Below, piece by piece: positions 18,275 to 27,500 of a stretch of DNA of 60,040 nt. Position 1 is the first letter of the stretch. Each line of letters begins with the position of its first letter. Both the position numbers and the translations under genes were made by a program. Source of the stretch: an uncultured Psychroflexus sp. (GTDB lineage Bacteria > Bacteroidota > Bacteroidia > Flavobacteriales > Flavobacteriaceae); assembly GCA_913062845.1 (NCBI GenBank), contig CAJXVZ010000014.1:1-60040 (forward strand), read 5' to 3'. The notes under the pieces are model-generated. The model did not search any database. It was not told where the DNA came from and saw nothing but the letters and a program-made list of their open reading frames with translations.

Positions 18275-19864
18275 GTGAAAAACTTCGCTCAACTCATACA
18301 AAAGATCGACAGCACCAATAAAACCAATGCTAAAGTAAAGGCTCTGAAAGAGTATTTTGATACAGCTGATGACAAGGATAAGATCTGGACTATTGCTATT
18401 CTCTCGCACAGACGTCCGCCAAGACCGGTTAACAGTACTCAAATCCGTGAATATGCTGGTGAATTGTCAAAAATACCGGCATGGTTGTTTGAAGAATCTT
18501 ATCATATCGTTGGAGATTTGGCTGAAACCATTGCCTTAGTGTTACCCAAAAACAACTCGGAAACAGAAAAACCACTGCATGAATATTTGGAAGATATTTT
18601 GGACTTGAAATCAAAATCTGACGATAAAAAAAAGAATTACCTTTTTAAACACTGGAAAAAACTAAATTATTACGAACGTTTTGTATTTACCAAACTCATG
18701 ACCGGTGGATTTAGAATTGGTGTAAGTCAGAAGTTGATGACCAGAGCACTTTCTCAATCTACTGGTATTGATCAGGACGTTTTAGCCTATAAATTAATGG
18801 GTAACTGGAAACCCCAAAACAGCACTTTTCAGTCTTTGATCTTAGAAGAAAATCCTGAAGACTACCTGTCTAAACCTTATCCGTTTTACCTGGCCTATGC
18901 CGTAGAAGGTGAGTTGAAAGATTTGGGAAATCCTGAAGACTATCTGTTTGAACACAAATGGGATGGCATACGCGCTCAATTGATTTGCAGAAATGATCAA
19001 CATTTCATCTGGTCACGAGGCGAGGAACTGGTCACTGATAAATATCCTGAATTGGAGACATTTAAAGAACAGTTACCCGAAGGAACCGTTCTGGATGGTG
19101 AGATCATCGCATATCCAAATAATGAAATTGGTGATTTTAAAGATCTTCAAAAACGCATTGGTCGTAAAAATGTCAGTAAATCTCTTCTGAAAAAAATACC
19201 CGTCATTTTTAAAGCATATGATATTCTGGAGTGGAAAGGTATAGATATTCGAAACAAATCCTTTGCTCAACGCCGAAAAGTGTTGGACGATTTATACGAC
19301 AAATTTAAAGATACCATAGCACCTTTTCACTTATCTGAAACCATGAGGTTTTCTGACTGGAAAGAAGTTGAAAAAGAACGTCAAAAGGCAAGGGAGATCC
19401 GATCAGAAGGTTTAATGATAAAACTGGTAAACTCTGAATATGGTGTCGGTCGCAAAAAAGGAGACTGGTGGAAATACAAATCAGACCCCTATTCGATTGA
19501 TGCTGTACTTACCTATGCCATGCGCGGTCACGGTCGTCGTAGCAATCTCTTTACAGATTATACTTTTGCCCTTTGGAATGACGACAAAAGTGAATTGGTA
19601 ACGTTTGCCAAAGCTTATTCAGGTTTGACCGATAAAGAGTTCCGCGAAGTAGATAGCTGGATCAAAAAGAACACTACAGACCGCTTTGGACCTGTAAGAC
19701 AGGTCGAACCCCACCATGTATTTGAAATTGCCTTTGAAGGCATAGCCGAGTCTAAAAGACACAAAAGCGGAGTCGCTACACGTTTTCCCAGAATCATTCG
19801 CTGGCGAAAAGACAAGAAAATTGAAGACGCCAATACATTAGAAGAATTAAAAGCATTACTCTGA
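18275..19864 (+). CDS. ATP-dependent DNA ligase
   Basis: A 529-aa bacterial ATP-dependent ligase of the PP_1105/TIGR04120 type. The N-terminal helical DNA-binding domain covers ~1-200. The adenylation domain has catalytic K228 in EHKWDGIR, then SRGEELVT, LDGEIIAY, SEGLMIK and WWKYK. An OB domain runs to the end. The GTG start at 18275 gives MKNFAQLIQKID, the family's usual N-terminus. It should seal nicks using ATP in a repair route shared with the upstream exonuclease. It is not the replicative NAD-dependent ligase. Confidence 0.93.
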   Translation: MKNFAQLIQKIDSTNKTNAKVKALKEYFDTADDKDKIWTIAILSHRRPPRPVNSTQIREYAGELSKIPAWLFEESYHIVGDLAETIALVLPKNNSETEKPLHEYLEDILDLKSKSDDKKKNYLFKHWKKLNYYERFVFTKLMTGGFRIGVSQKLMTRALSQSTGIDQDVLAYKLMGNWKPQNSTFQSLILEENPEDYLSKPYPFYLAYAVEGELKDLGNPEDYLFEHKWDGIRAQLICRNDQHFIWSRGEELVTDKYPELETFKEQLPEGTVLDGEIIAYPNNEIGDFKDLQKRIGRKNVSKSLLKKIPVIFKAYDILEWKGIDIRNKSFAQRRKVLDDLYDKFKDTIAPFHLSETMRFSDWKEVEKERQKAREIRSEGLMIKLVNSEYGVGRKKGDWWKYKSDPYSIDAVLTYAMRGHGRRSNLFTDYTFALWNDDKSELVTFAKAYSGLTDKEFREVDSWIKKNTTDRFGPVRQVEPHHVFEIAFEGIAESKRHKSGVATRFPRIIRWRKDKKIEDANTLEELKALL

Positions 19865-19936
19865 CAAAACTTTGAATACCCAATTTAAAAATTCGAGTTT
19901 ACTCTTACCAAGAGCTAAAATTACTTCGACCAAAAA

Positions 19937-20110
19937 TTAGGGTTTAATTCGCCCAAGAAAACGCTTTACGTTGATTAATTTAAATGCAGTCTGACCGACC
20001 TTAGCCTCGTTGTATCTTCTCATTTCAATAAGGATTTTATCATCAATATTAAATTCAGAAAATACCTCAGAATTTAGAGTACGTATACTTAAATCCTGAA
20101 TATCTGTCAT
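19937..20110 (-). CDS. Small hypothetical protein (57 aa), doubtful
   Basis: The only open frame of note in the 388-bp gap between the ligase and the CoA-transferase gene. From ATG 20110 it gives 57 residues, charged and globular-looking (IDDKILIEMRRYNEAKV, ending FLGRIKP), with no membrane segment and no recognised family. A TTG start at 20131 would add seven residues. There is no clear promoter. It could be a real small protein, a remnant, or chance. I see nothing else in the gap. Confidence 0.35.
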   Translation of the reverse strand: MTDIQDLSIRTLNSEVFSEFNIDDKILIEMRRYNEAKVGQTAFKLINVKRFLGRIKP

Positions 20111-20220
20111 AAAGATCTTATTAGTGTTCAATTACTCAATTTAAACAAAGTTGAGGCCATCTTAATACTCGTTTGAAAGCATAATTGACACTTATCATAT
20201 TTTGATTTACATGATGCCTG

Positions 20221-20228
20221 TATTTTTG
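20221..20228 (+). promoter_or_regulatory. -7 element TATTTTTG for the CoA-transferase
   Basis: A TAnnTTTG match with a TTTG at 20201-20204 as a possible -33 element. The ATG follows at 20253, giving a leader of about 20 nt. Confidence 0.55.
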
Positions 20229-20252
20229 CACTTTCATTCAAAATAGAAATTC

Positions 20253-21530
20253 ATGTCAATAAAATATTTCACAGCTGAAGAAGCTGTTGCACTTGTAAAA
20301 TCAGGACAAAGGATATTCTTTCAGGGCGCTGCGATGACACCAACTACTATAATAGATGCTTTATGTGAACGTCACGAAGAACTTGAAGACGTAGAAATTC
20401 TTCAAATGCACACAGAAGGCAATGCTAAATACACGCTGCAACCTTATGAAAATGCCTTTAAGATCAACTCTTGTTTTGTCGGTGGAAATGTCAGAAAAGC
20501 TGTCAATGCTTCTAAAGGTGATTATATACCTATCTTTTTGAGTGAAATAGACAAGCTTTTCAGAAGAAATATTTTACCTCTGGATGTTGCTTTCATTCAG
20601 GTATCACCGCCTGATAAACATGGCTACTGTTCACTTGGTATGTCTATTGACGTTACAATTGCAGCCATTGAAACAGCCAAAATAGTGATTGCACAAATCA
20701 ATCCTCAGGTACCAAGGTCTCACGGTGACGGCATCATTCACATCAGTAAAATTGATGCAGCCATACATGTCGATGAACCGATATTTAGTCATGAGCCCGC
20801 GGCACCTTCAGAAGTTGAAGCAAAAATTGGCCGAAACATCGCTGAACTTGTTGAAGATGGTGCAACACTTCAAATGGGAATTGGTGCTATTCCTAATGCC
20901 GTTCTAAACAACCTTACAAACCACAAAGCTCTGGGCATTCATACTGAAATGTTTTCAGATGGAATATTACCTTTGGTTGAAAAAGGCATCATAACCGGTG
21001 AAAACAAACGCATTAAACCCGGAAAAATCGTTACTTGTTTTGCCATGGGGTCAAAAAAACTGAATGATTTTGTAGATGACAATCCATTTGTACATTTCAA
21101 GGAAGCATGTTACACAAATGATACTGCGCTAATTCGGTTAAATCCCAAAACTACAGCTATTAATTCTGCTATAGAGATCGACATCACCGGTCAGGTTTGT
21201 GCCGATACCATAGGACAGTTTCAGTTTTCCGGAGTAGGCGGTCAAATGGATTTTATTCGCGGAGCCTCTCTATCTGAGGGTGGAAAAGCCATTATAGCCA
21301 TGCCATCGATCACAAAGAAAGGCGTAAGCAAAATTGTACCATTTCTGAACACCGGCGCAGGTGTTACCACAACCCGGGCTCACGTTCATTACGTAGCAAC
21401 AGAATATGGCGTTGTAGATCTGTTTGGCAAGAACATGAAACAACGCGCACAGGCTTTAGCCTCTATTGCGCATCCGGATCACAGAGAAATGCTGGAAAAA
21501 GCTGCTTTTGAAAGGTTTGGGGAGTTTTAG
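20253..21530 (+). CDS. Acetyl-CoA hydrolase/transferase family protein
   Basis: A 425-aa cytosolic family I CoA-transferase of the Cat1/4-hydroxybutyrate CoA-transferase type. The N-terminal domain spans ~1-190 and the C-terminal domain ~200-425. The probable catalytic glutamate is E232 in GIHTEMFSDG, which forms the glutamyl-CoA intermediate in relatives. The CoA-binding loop FSGVGGQMDFIRGA and the late VHYVATEYGVVDLFGK are intact. It probably swaps CoA between acetate and another short acid; the acceptor cannot be told from the sequence. It is monocistronic. Confidence 0.88.
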   Translation: MSIKYFTAEEAVALVKSGQRIFFQGAAMTPTTIIDALCERHEELEDVEILQMHTEGNAKYTLQPYENAFKINSCFVGGNVRKAVNASKGDYIPIFLSEIDKLFRRNILPLDVAFIQVSPPDKHGYCSLGMSIDVTIAAIETAKIVIAQINPQVPRSHGDGIIHISKIDAAIHVDEPIFSHEPAAPSEVEAKIGRNIAELVEDGATLQMGIGAIPNAVLNNLTNHKALGIHTEMFSDGILPLVEKGIITGENKRIKPGKIVTCFAMGSKKLNDFVDDNPFVHFKEACYTNDTALIRLNPKTTAINSAIEIDITGQVCADTIGQFQFSGVGGQMDFIRGASLSEGGKAIIAMPSITKKGVSKIVPFLNTGAGVTTTRAHVHYVATEYGVVDLFGKNMKQRAQALASIAHPDHREMLEKAAFERFGEF

Positions 21531-21644
21531 TCGGTATTCGGCATTTTTTTGGCGAGTAGTGAGTAGGCTTTATTAATTAGCAGATAATGCATTCAACTTC
21601 CGTCAATAACCTTGAACGATTTATTACTATTAGATCCTTCCCAT

Positions 21645-21677
21645 GCGCACTTTGCGAGAGTCTTTGCGCACTTTGCG
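21645..21677. repeat. Short direct repeat GCGCACTTTGCG
   Basis: Two copies of GCGCACTTTGCG start 21 bp apart (21645-21656 and 21666-21677) in the 218-bp gap before the DUF3817 gene. It resembles the short interspersed CTTTGCG-type repeats common in flavobacterial intergenic DNA. No coding potential was seen. Confidence 0.6.
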
Positions 21678-21748
21678 GTTAAAATTTTATAAAGACTAAG
21701 ATAGAATCATAAGTTAGTAACGATTTTTGCACTTTAAAAAATCTAAAT

Positions 21749-22018
21749 ATGATACAATCATTCAAATGGATCGCACGCGCTGAAGGTATTTCGTTTTTAG
21801 TTTTATTATTTATCGCCATGCCTTTAAAGTACATCTGGGAAGACCCTTCTTGGGTTCGCGTGGTTGGGATGGCACATGGTGTTCTTTTCGTGGCTTACAT
21901 TGCCTGGGCTATTTTTGTCAAAGAGATCAAAAAATGGAACATCAAAACCCTGACCATCGTGATTTTGGGTTCTATCCTGCCTTTTGGAACTTTTTATATT
22001 GAGAAGAGATATTTGTAA
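21749..22018 (+). CDS. DUF3817 membrane protein
   Basis: An 89-aa inner-membrane protein with three hydrophobic helices (~12-27, ~40-60, ~68-82). FKWIARAEGISFLVLLFIAMPLK and AHGVLFVAYI are characteristic of the DUF3817 (integral membrane, YdzA-like) family. The function is unknown. It is followed 49 nt later by a tiny PspC-like gene on the same strand. Confidence 0.8.
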   Translation: MIQSFKWIARAEGISFLVLLFIAMPLKYIWEDPSWVRVVGMAHGVLFVAYIAWAIFVKEIKKWNIKTLTIVILGSILPFGTFYIEKRYL

Positions 22019-22034
22019 GATTATGATTTTGGAT

Positions 22035-22042
22035 TATTTTTG
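22035..22042 (+). promoter_or_regulatory. -7 element TATTTTTG for the PspC-like gene
   Basis: A TAnnTTTG match 25 nt before the ATG at 22068, indicating that the small gene has its own promoter. Confidence 0.5.
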
Positions 22043-22067
22043 CAAAAAATTTTAAAATACTTTTATA

Positions 22068-22220
22068 ATGATATTAGGCGTTTGCGAGTGGCTGGGATAT
22101 AAAATGAATTATGAACCAAAAAATATCCGAATAGCATTCATAATATTTGCACTACTTGGCGGCTCAGGAATTTTGCTTTATCTGATTTTGTTTGTGGTCA
22201 TGCTTTTGGAAAAGAAGTAA
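22068..22220 (+). CDS. PspC-domain mini-protein (50 aa)
   Basis: A 50-aa protein beginning MILGVCEWLGYKMN and containing RIAFIIFALLGGSGILLYLI, a single amphipathic lead-in plus one membrane helix. This is the minimal PspC (phage shock protein C) domain, as found alone in many Bacteroidetes. The promoter element and the family match support it as a real gene. A role in envelope stress is inferred from the family only. Confidence 0.8.
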   Translation: MILGVCEWLGYKMNYEPKNIRIAFIIFALLGGSGILLYLILFVVMLLEKK

Positions 22221-22231
22221 GGCAAATAAAA

Positions 22232-24421
22232 TCAATAGCAATCCATCTTCAATTGGCGGTTGTTTATAAAATGCTGCAAGGGTTGACTGAATTCTTGCAA
22301 TATAAACTTTTCTAAAATTTCCAGAACCTTATTCTGCATAGCGATAGAGCCACAAATCATGATAACTCCATCATTTTTTATGGTCTCTACAAATAACTTT
22401 TTCTCGTCTTGAATCAAATCCTGAACATATTTGGTGGCACTACGTTCTCTTGAAAAACTGGTTTTTAAAGTGGCAAGTGTGTTCTTTCTTAAAGCTGAAT
22501 TCAGATAGTCTTTATATAAATGCAAAGATGCTTTTGTTCGACCACCCCAAAACAAATGCTTTTTAATGACTGATCTTTCTGAAATCATTCCTAAAAAAGG
22601 CGCTATGCCTGTACCATTTGAAATCATGATCACCTCTTTTGCCGAATCTGGTAAATGAAAATCAGAATTTGACTTTAGTTTTGCTTTTACGATACTGCCA
22701 GGCTTAAGACTGTAAAGAAAATTTGAACAGACACCAAATTTGTGTTTTTTGATACTTAGAAGTATGTCATCACCAACTTTTGCCACAGAATATTGCCGTT
22801 CTACTTGATCTTCTTTTGGATAAAAGCTCAACAGATCGCCTGATGTGAAATCAATCTTCTTTTGGGATTTGAGTTTTATCAAATAAGTGTCGTCTCGATT
22901 TAATGCAGAAACAGCGGTAACTTCAAAATTCTTTAAGCCTTTTATCTTTTTGAAAACCGGTTCAATTTTCAGAGCATAAGACTGTCTTTCATTCCACTGT
23001 CCTACCCAATTCCTAAAAGCCTCTTCTGACTGATTATTGATCTTATGTAAAGTTAGATTTGCTTCAAAATTCTTACGCTCCTGCAGCCATTGATCGACTT
23101 CAATAGCATACTGACAATAGTCAGGATAAGCCATTGATCCGAAGCCCACAACCGAAAAATCAATGCGCCTGTTTGACCGGAATTGATGAAGCTTAGCTGA
23201 AAAATCTTTGGCATTCACCGGAGCATCACCTTCGCCATAAGTGGATGTGAAGATAATGAGGTGTTTTGCTTTTTTATAGCTGCCTAAATTACTCATAGCA
23301 TCTACATAAATACTTTGGCCGGCTTTTATCATTGCTGAGGCAAAGCGATGAGCAAAAGTAAAGGTACTTCCTGTTTCTGATCCCACCAACAAAATATACT
23401 CGGCATCATCTGCCTTAAAAATATTTTTAAATTTTGTAGATTTTCTAAGCCTGTCATAGGCCATTTTGTATCCCGTAAACATCAATACAAGGATAACGAC
23501 ACAAGACAGACCTAAAACCACAGACCACAGGATGCTACCCTGACCTGTATGCAAAATCAAACTCCAGTCTACTAATTGTGTCACCGCCGAAACTTCAGCC
23601 TGACTGATTATTCCTCCGTGGAACTGATGGATATATAATTCTTCTGTGGGTGTTTTAAGGATAAAATAATCTTCTTCAAAAGGAGAAAAAGGAAATTCCA
23701 GACTTGAAATATCCTGTATGGAGTATTGCTTGAATATTTCAAAATCTTCAACCGGTAACTTGTCCTGGTCTTTCTGAAATTCTGCTACCCTATGCACTAA
23801 TTTATCTTCAGCCAATACAGAAAACCTGTTTAGAGACAATATAACTCCACTTATGCAAATGATTAGAATGGGTATAAATGTCCATCGACTCAAAACCACG
23901 TGGTAATAACTCGATGCATTTTCATAAACCACTTTGGATAGGCTTTTTTTGAGTCCGCCCTGGCGCTTGATGACCAAAATTGCTCCACTTATGAGGATAA
24001 GTAGAAGTAAAAAAGAAGCCAATCCAACTATAAACCGACCAGTTGACTTTAAAAATAAGGAGCGATGAAGGTTGGTAGCAAATTCAAAGATTGGAGCTTT
24101 TGGTTCCGGTTCTCCTAACATTTCACCAGTGGTTGGATTGATATAAAAGTCGCCACTTTCACCATTTTTCGTTGTAAGATTTGCCAGTACAAAGCCATTT
24201 TGGTCTACACGGAGACTAAACACTTCATCATGCCTCTGTTGCAAATTATAAACGGTTTGCCCAAGGCTATAATTTTCTGCCTGGCTTTCTCCATATCCCA
24301 GGGTTTTTTCATTGATAGGTTCAAAAGCAAGAATTATTCCGGTAAGAGATGCAATTGCTATAAATAAACCGGCTAAAACTGCAAGTAGATAATGGCTATA
24401 CCTCCAAATGGATAAAATCAT
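22232..24421 (-). CDS. PepSY-TM / flavodoxin / FNR fusion reductase
   Basis: A 729-aa inner-membrane flavoreductase. Residues ~1-340 are a PepSY-associated TM region with four helices (the first at ~10-32) and periplasmic PepSY-like domains. ~350-490 is a flavodoxin domain (VGSETGSTFTFAHRFA, FTSTYGEGDAP) for FMN. ~510-729 is a ferredoxin-NADP reductase module with YSVAKV for FAD and SNGTGIAPFLGMI and MICGSIAMQNKVLE for NADPH. This is the layout of sulfite-reductase-flavoprotein-like proteins that pass NADPH electrons across the membrane. It is the distal gene of the DUF6607-ankyrin-DUF2271 run opposite the TonB/HmuY genes, suggesting reduction of ferric iron or haem, or of a flavinylated partner. 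Confidence 0.87.
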   Translation of the reverse strand: MILSIWRYSHYLLAVLAGLFIAIASLTGIILAFEPINEKTLGYGESQAENYSLGQTVYNLQQRHDEVFSLRVDQNGFVLANLTTKNGESGDFYINPTTGEMLGEPEPKAPIFEFATNLHRSLFLKSTGRFIVGLASFLLLLILISGAILVIKRQGGLKKSLSKVVYENASSYYHVVLSRWTFIPILIICISGVILSLNRFSVLAEDKLVHRVAEFQKDQDKLPVEDFEIFKQYSIQDISSLEFPFSPFEEDYFILKTPTEELYIHQFHGGIISQAEVSAVTQLVDWSLILHTGQGSILWSVVLGLSCVVILVLMFTGYKMAYDRLRKSTKFKNIFKADDAEYILLVGSETGSTFTFAHRFASAMIKAGQSIYVDAMSNLGSYKKAKHLIIFTSTYGEGDAPVNAKDFSAKLHQFRSNRRIDFSVVGFGSMAYPDYCQYAIEVDQWLQERKNFEANLTLHKINNQSEEAFRNWVGQWNERQSYALKIEPVFKKIKGLKNFEVTAVSALNRDDTYLIKLKSQKKIDFTSGDLLSFYPKEDQVERQYSVAKVGDDILLSIKKHKFGVCSNFLYSLKPGSIVKAKLKSNSDFHLPDSAKEVIMISNGTGIAPFLGMISERSVIKKHLFWGGRTKASLHLYKDYLNSALRKNTLATLKTSFSRERSATKYVQDLIQDEKKLFVETIKNDGVIMICGSIAMQNKVLEILEKFILQEFSQPLQHFINNRQLKMDCY

Positions 24422-24439
24422 GGATGTTTTTATGTAATT

Positions 24440-24464
24440 GGGCTTCGACTACGTTCAGCCTGAC
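24440..24464. repeat. Short palindromic repeat with the TTCGA...CAG core
   Basis: GGGCTTCGACTACGTTCAGCC with arms GGCT/AGCC, followed by TGAC. It has the same core as the repeats beside the GIY-YIG gene. It lies in the 65-bp gap between two genes of the haem operon. Confidence 0.65.
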
Positions 24465-24486
24465 AATTATTGAATTAGATGGTGGA

Positions 24487-24990
24487 TTATTGAGGTAAAA
24501 GTCTAACGTAACGTATAAAACCTTTACCTTCAAATTTACCTTTCAAAGCTTCAGTAGTTAAATCGAATTCTACATCTCTGGTGTAATATTCCTGATCTTC
24601 AACTGCTGTTTCAAAGCGTATTTTATAACCCTGGTCTATTTTTTCATTCTCTATGCTAAATACAAAAATGGAACGCTCTCCTCCGCTTACGGTAGCTCCT
24701 GTGATAGCACTGATATCACGACGAACTTTACCCTGAAACTGCCACCATTCATCTATATCAAAATACCATTCATCATCTTCGCCCAGGACATAAAGTGTTT
24801 TTTCATATTCGCCATCAGGATTGATTAAAGAAACCACTACATAGGCGCCTTCACCCTCATAATTGGTGAGTTGAACCATACATTTATAAGATGAATTTTC
24901 ATTGATTGTCGAAGTGAAACTTGTTGATAAAAAGAATATCAGAACAAGTAATAAGCTTGATTTGACTAACTTTATAGACTTCATATTCAT
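24487..24990 (-). CDS. DUF2271 periplasmic protein, possible flavinylated electron carrier
   Basis: A 167-aa exported protein with an N-terminal signal/anchor (~10-26) and one DUF2271 domain (~34-165). Within it, RDISAITGATVSG (91-103) resembles the TGAT/SGAT motif at which ApbE attaches FMN through phosphoester linkage in NqrC and RnfG; T100 would be the attachment residue. DUF2271 has been proposed among extracytosolic flavinylated proteins. Flavinylation here is inferred. It would accept electrons from the downstream PepSY-FNR reductase. No apbE gene is present in the window. Confidence 0.75.
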   Translation of the reverse strand: MNMKSIKLVKSSLLLVLIFFLSTSFTSTINENSSYKCMVQLTNYEGEGAYVVVSLINPDGEYEKTLYVLGEDDEWYFDIDEWWQFQGKVRRDISAITGATVSGGERSIFVFSIENEKIDQGYKIRFETAVEDQEYYTRDVEFDLTTEALKGKFEGKGFIRYVRLLPQ

Positions 24991-25067
24991 TTAGAATTTT
25001 AATTGATTATCCATTGAAATTTTTTCTAACCACAGAAATTCAAGAACTACTGAGGCCATAGCTTTAA

Positions 25068-26552
25068 CTACCTTAAAAAATCCAGATCAGTATTGTTTTG
25101 CTGTAAAAGTTCATTTTCAGCTGCTAAATCATAAACGGTTTCTTCAAAATGTGTTTTTAAGGTTTTATCGGCGCCTTTAGATATGAGGTATTTCAAAATT
25201 TGCTGATTCCTGGCTTTCATCGCTGCCAGATGAAGTGCCGTGTTACCTTCGTCGTTTTTAGCATTGATATCCATACCGAATGCAGTGACGCGTTTGACAA
25301 GTTCCAAATTCCCCCTTTTAACCGCTTCATGTAAAAGTGTGTTACCTTTAGCTTGAATGGCATCCAGAGCGATATTGTTTTCCATTAATAAATTGAGTTT
25401 AGCCTCAAATTCCTTTGGATCATTAAATGTATCCAAAAGATAATAGGCCAGGGAATTGCCATCCTTATCTTTAACTGTTATATCTGCATCGTTTTTTAGA
25501 AGAAGTTCTACAACTTCAACCTCATTTCTGCCAAAGGCCTTGGTTAATGCGGAATACCCTTCATTATTTTGTAGATTGATGTCATCAACATAAGGCAGTA
25601 AGAGTTGGATGATGTTCAGGTCGTTTCCTCTCGCAGCACTCATGAAGGGCGTTTGACCATTTGCATCTTGTAGATTCACATCAACACCTTTTTGTATGAA
25701 GTACTCTAATGCAGCGATATCCTTATTTCGATAGGCCAGGTTGTGCAGTGGATTCTTTCCGTCCTTTCCAATATTGTCAGGCTCTAAACCGAGGCTTTCG
25801 AGAAATGTATAAACTTCCAGCGGATTTGTGTGTCCTCTCCTGCCTTGGCTGGCCATCAAAAAGGCATTTCCTCCGTGACGATTTAATTCTTTGTAGGCAT
25901 AACCATTTTTCACCAATTGTTTTAAGAATGAAATGTTTCCACCTTTGGCCGCATAATTAAAAATACCGTTGCCATCATTATCCACACTGTTTTTATTCAG
26001 ACCTAAGGATGAGAAATATTCTACAATTTCAAAATCTTCCAGAAAGGGAGCGATCAATAACATGGCATTCGCGCCATGATGATTTTTTTCTTCTACCGGA
26101 TCGGCTCCATGTTCGATCAAAAAGTCATAGAGTCTTTTATCCTTCTGTCCTGCATTCGCCGCAAAATTGAACACTGAATATCCATGACTATCAATGATAT
26201 CGGTTTTAGCGCCTCTATCTACAAGGTATTGCATCATCTCAAGATTACCCTTGTAAGCTGCCCAGAATATGTATGTCCTGCCGTCGTGGGTTAACTTATT
26301 TACACCATTACCTTTCTTAGACAAAAGGTATTTCACGGTTTCGTTATCCGCTTTTTCAATCAAGGCCCAGGTTACGGCATCAAAGGCATTAGCATTAAGA
26401 CTTGTAATATCGTTACCATCTTTAATGAGCCGTTCTATCTCTGAAATTTCCGGATTTTGCTTCCAAAAGTCTCTATCGTGAAAGATATTATTCTTCTGAG
26501 CAAAGGCACTTGTGACAAAAAAACAAAAGCTAATAATAAATGTATTCTTCAT
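25068..26552 (-). CDS. Exported ankyrin-repeat protein
   Basis: A 494-aa protein with a signal peptide (~18 residues, ending AFAQ) followed by roughly twelve ankyrin repeats covering the rest, with hallmarks such as GNTALHLAAMKARNQQIL, GNTLLHEAVKRGNLELV and GQTPFMSAARGNDLNIIQLL. It is periplasmic or surface-exposed and presumably binds a protein. It starts 3 nt after the DUF6607 gene. Its place in a haem/iron locus suggests a partner there, but none can be named. Confidence 0.85.
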   Translation of the reverse strand: MKNTFIISFCFFVTSAFAQKNNIFHDRDFWKQNPEISEIERLIKDGNDITSLNANAFDAVTWALIEKADNETVKYLLSKKGNGVNKLTHDGRTYIFWAAYKGNLEMMQYLVDRGAKTDIIDSHGYSVFNFAANAGQKDKRLYDFLIEHGADPVEEKNHHGANAMLLIAPFLEDFEIVEYFSSLGLNKNSVDNDGNGIFNYAAKGGNISFLKQLVKNGYAYKELNRHGGNAFLMASQGRRGHTNPLEVYTFLESLGLEPDNIGKDGKNPLHNLAYRNKDIAALEYFIQKGVDVNLQDANGQTPFMSAARGNDLNIIQLLLPYVDDINLQNNEGYSALTKAFGRNEVEVVELLLKNDADITVKDKDGNSLAYYLLDTFNDPKEFEAKLNLLMENNIALDAIQAKGNTLLHEAVKRGNLELVKRVTAFGMDINAKNDEGNTALHLAAMKARNQQILKYLISKGADKTLKTHFEETVYDLAAENELLQQNNTDLDFLR

Positions 26553-26555
26553 TAT

Positions 26556-27461
26556 TTATTGGATTACAAATGCATCAATAGTTTCCTCTATTTCAGCTTT
26601 TTCAGTTAAGCTCTCATCAAAAAGATGTTTGAATAAGACCTTATTCTCAACTTTATCCTGAAGTTTTAGATCCTGTTGTCTTGCAAAAACTTCATCCCAT
26701 TTTGCACGGACTGAAGCCCATTTTTGATGGTGTTCTTTCCACCAGTCCTGAGCAGTCTGACATCTGCTGTTATCGACTCTTTTATAAATATTATAACCCT
26801 TTTCGTGAGCGATGATCACATCTTCTTTACCATCTTCTCTCACAATTTTCTGATTGTCCTGATCGTGAACCCAACCGGAATCTGTTATCTCATGTCTGTT
26901 ACCACGCATAGTCAGGTTATAATCACTTCGCTTGGTGTACTCTCGTCTTGGTAACGGTGCCGGTGTAGTACTTTCCCAGTAGCTTTTACCATCTACATGC
27001 ACCCATGAACCGCTGCCTTCATATCTTGGACTGTCATCTACCTGATAGACTTTTTGAGTCCACTGACCATCAACGGCTTTTTTATCTTTTTCTGTAAAAA
27101 GCCACTCGTTGTCGGCATTAAACATGTAAAAATCCTGATTTTCATATAACCAATCCTGACGCCAGTGCTTCACGATATGTGGATTTGAAGGCGGCCCAAC
27201 CTGAAGTAAGTGTTGAATGGAGATTTTATCATTCTCATCAACAACCAATTCTGCCCACTCTAAACCATAACTGACCTTATTTTCTGAAGGCTTGTATAAA
27301 GAATCATCAACAAAATTGAAAGTTTCTGCAAAATTAAAAGTGACTTCAAAGCATCCACACATCTCTTTAATAGATGCCCTGTCTTTTTTCTTTTTGGATT
27401 GTGCCTGGGTTGAAAATACCACTAAACATGCAATAAATGATAAAGTAAATAAACGATTCAT
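26556..27461 (-). CDS. DUF6607-family exported protein
   Basis: A 301-aa exported protein with a signal peptide (~20 residues, ending FSTQAQ). The mature part is aromatic-rich with CGCFEVTFNFAETF near 35-48 and SGSWVHVDGKSYWESTTPAPL near 150-170, fitting the DUF6607 family found beside iron/haem uptake genes in Bacteroidetes. The CGC near the mature N-terminus might bind metal or haem, which is only a guess. It is the first gene of the minus-strand arm of the divergent promoter. Confidence 0.7.
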   Translation of the reverse strand: MNRLFTLSFIACLVVFSTQAQSKKKKDRASIKEMCGCFEVTFNFAETFNFVDDSLYKPSENKVSYGLEWAELVVDENDKISIQHLLQVGPPSNPHIVKHWRQDWLYENQDFYMFNADNEWLFTEKDKKAVDGQWTQKVYQVDDSPRYEGSGSWVHVDGKSYWESTTPAPLPRREYTKRSDYNLTMRGNRHEITDSGWVHDQDNQKIVREDGKEDVIIAHEKGYNIYKRVDNSRCQTAQDWWKEHHQKWASVRAKWDEVFARQQDLKLQDKVENKVLFKHLFDESLTEKAEIEETIDAFVIQ

Positions 27462-27475
27462 AAAATATTATTTTT

Positions 27476-27488
27476 ATTTAGTCTAAAT
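27476..27488. promoter_or_regulatory. Left operator-like palindrome
   Basis: ATTTAGTCTAAAT, a perfect 6-1-6 palindrome placed just downstream of the predicted minus-strand transcription start. It shares AGTCTAAAT with the right site read on the opposite strand. Fur or another iron/haem repressor is the natural candidate. Confidence 0.55.
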
Positions 27489-27500
27489 TAATTATAATTC

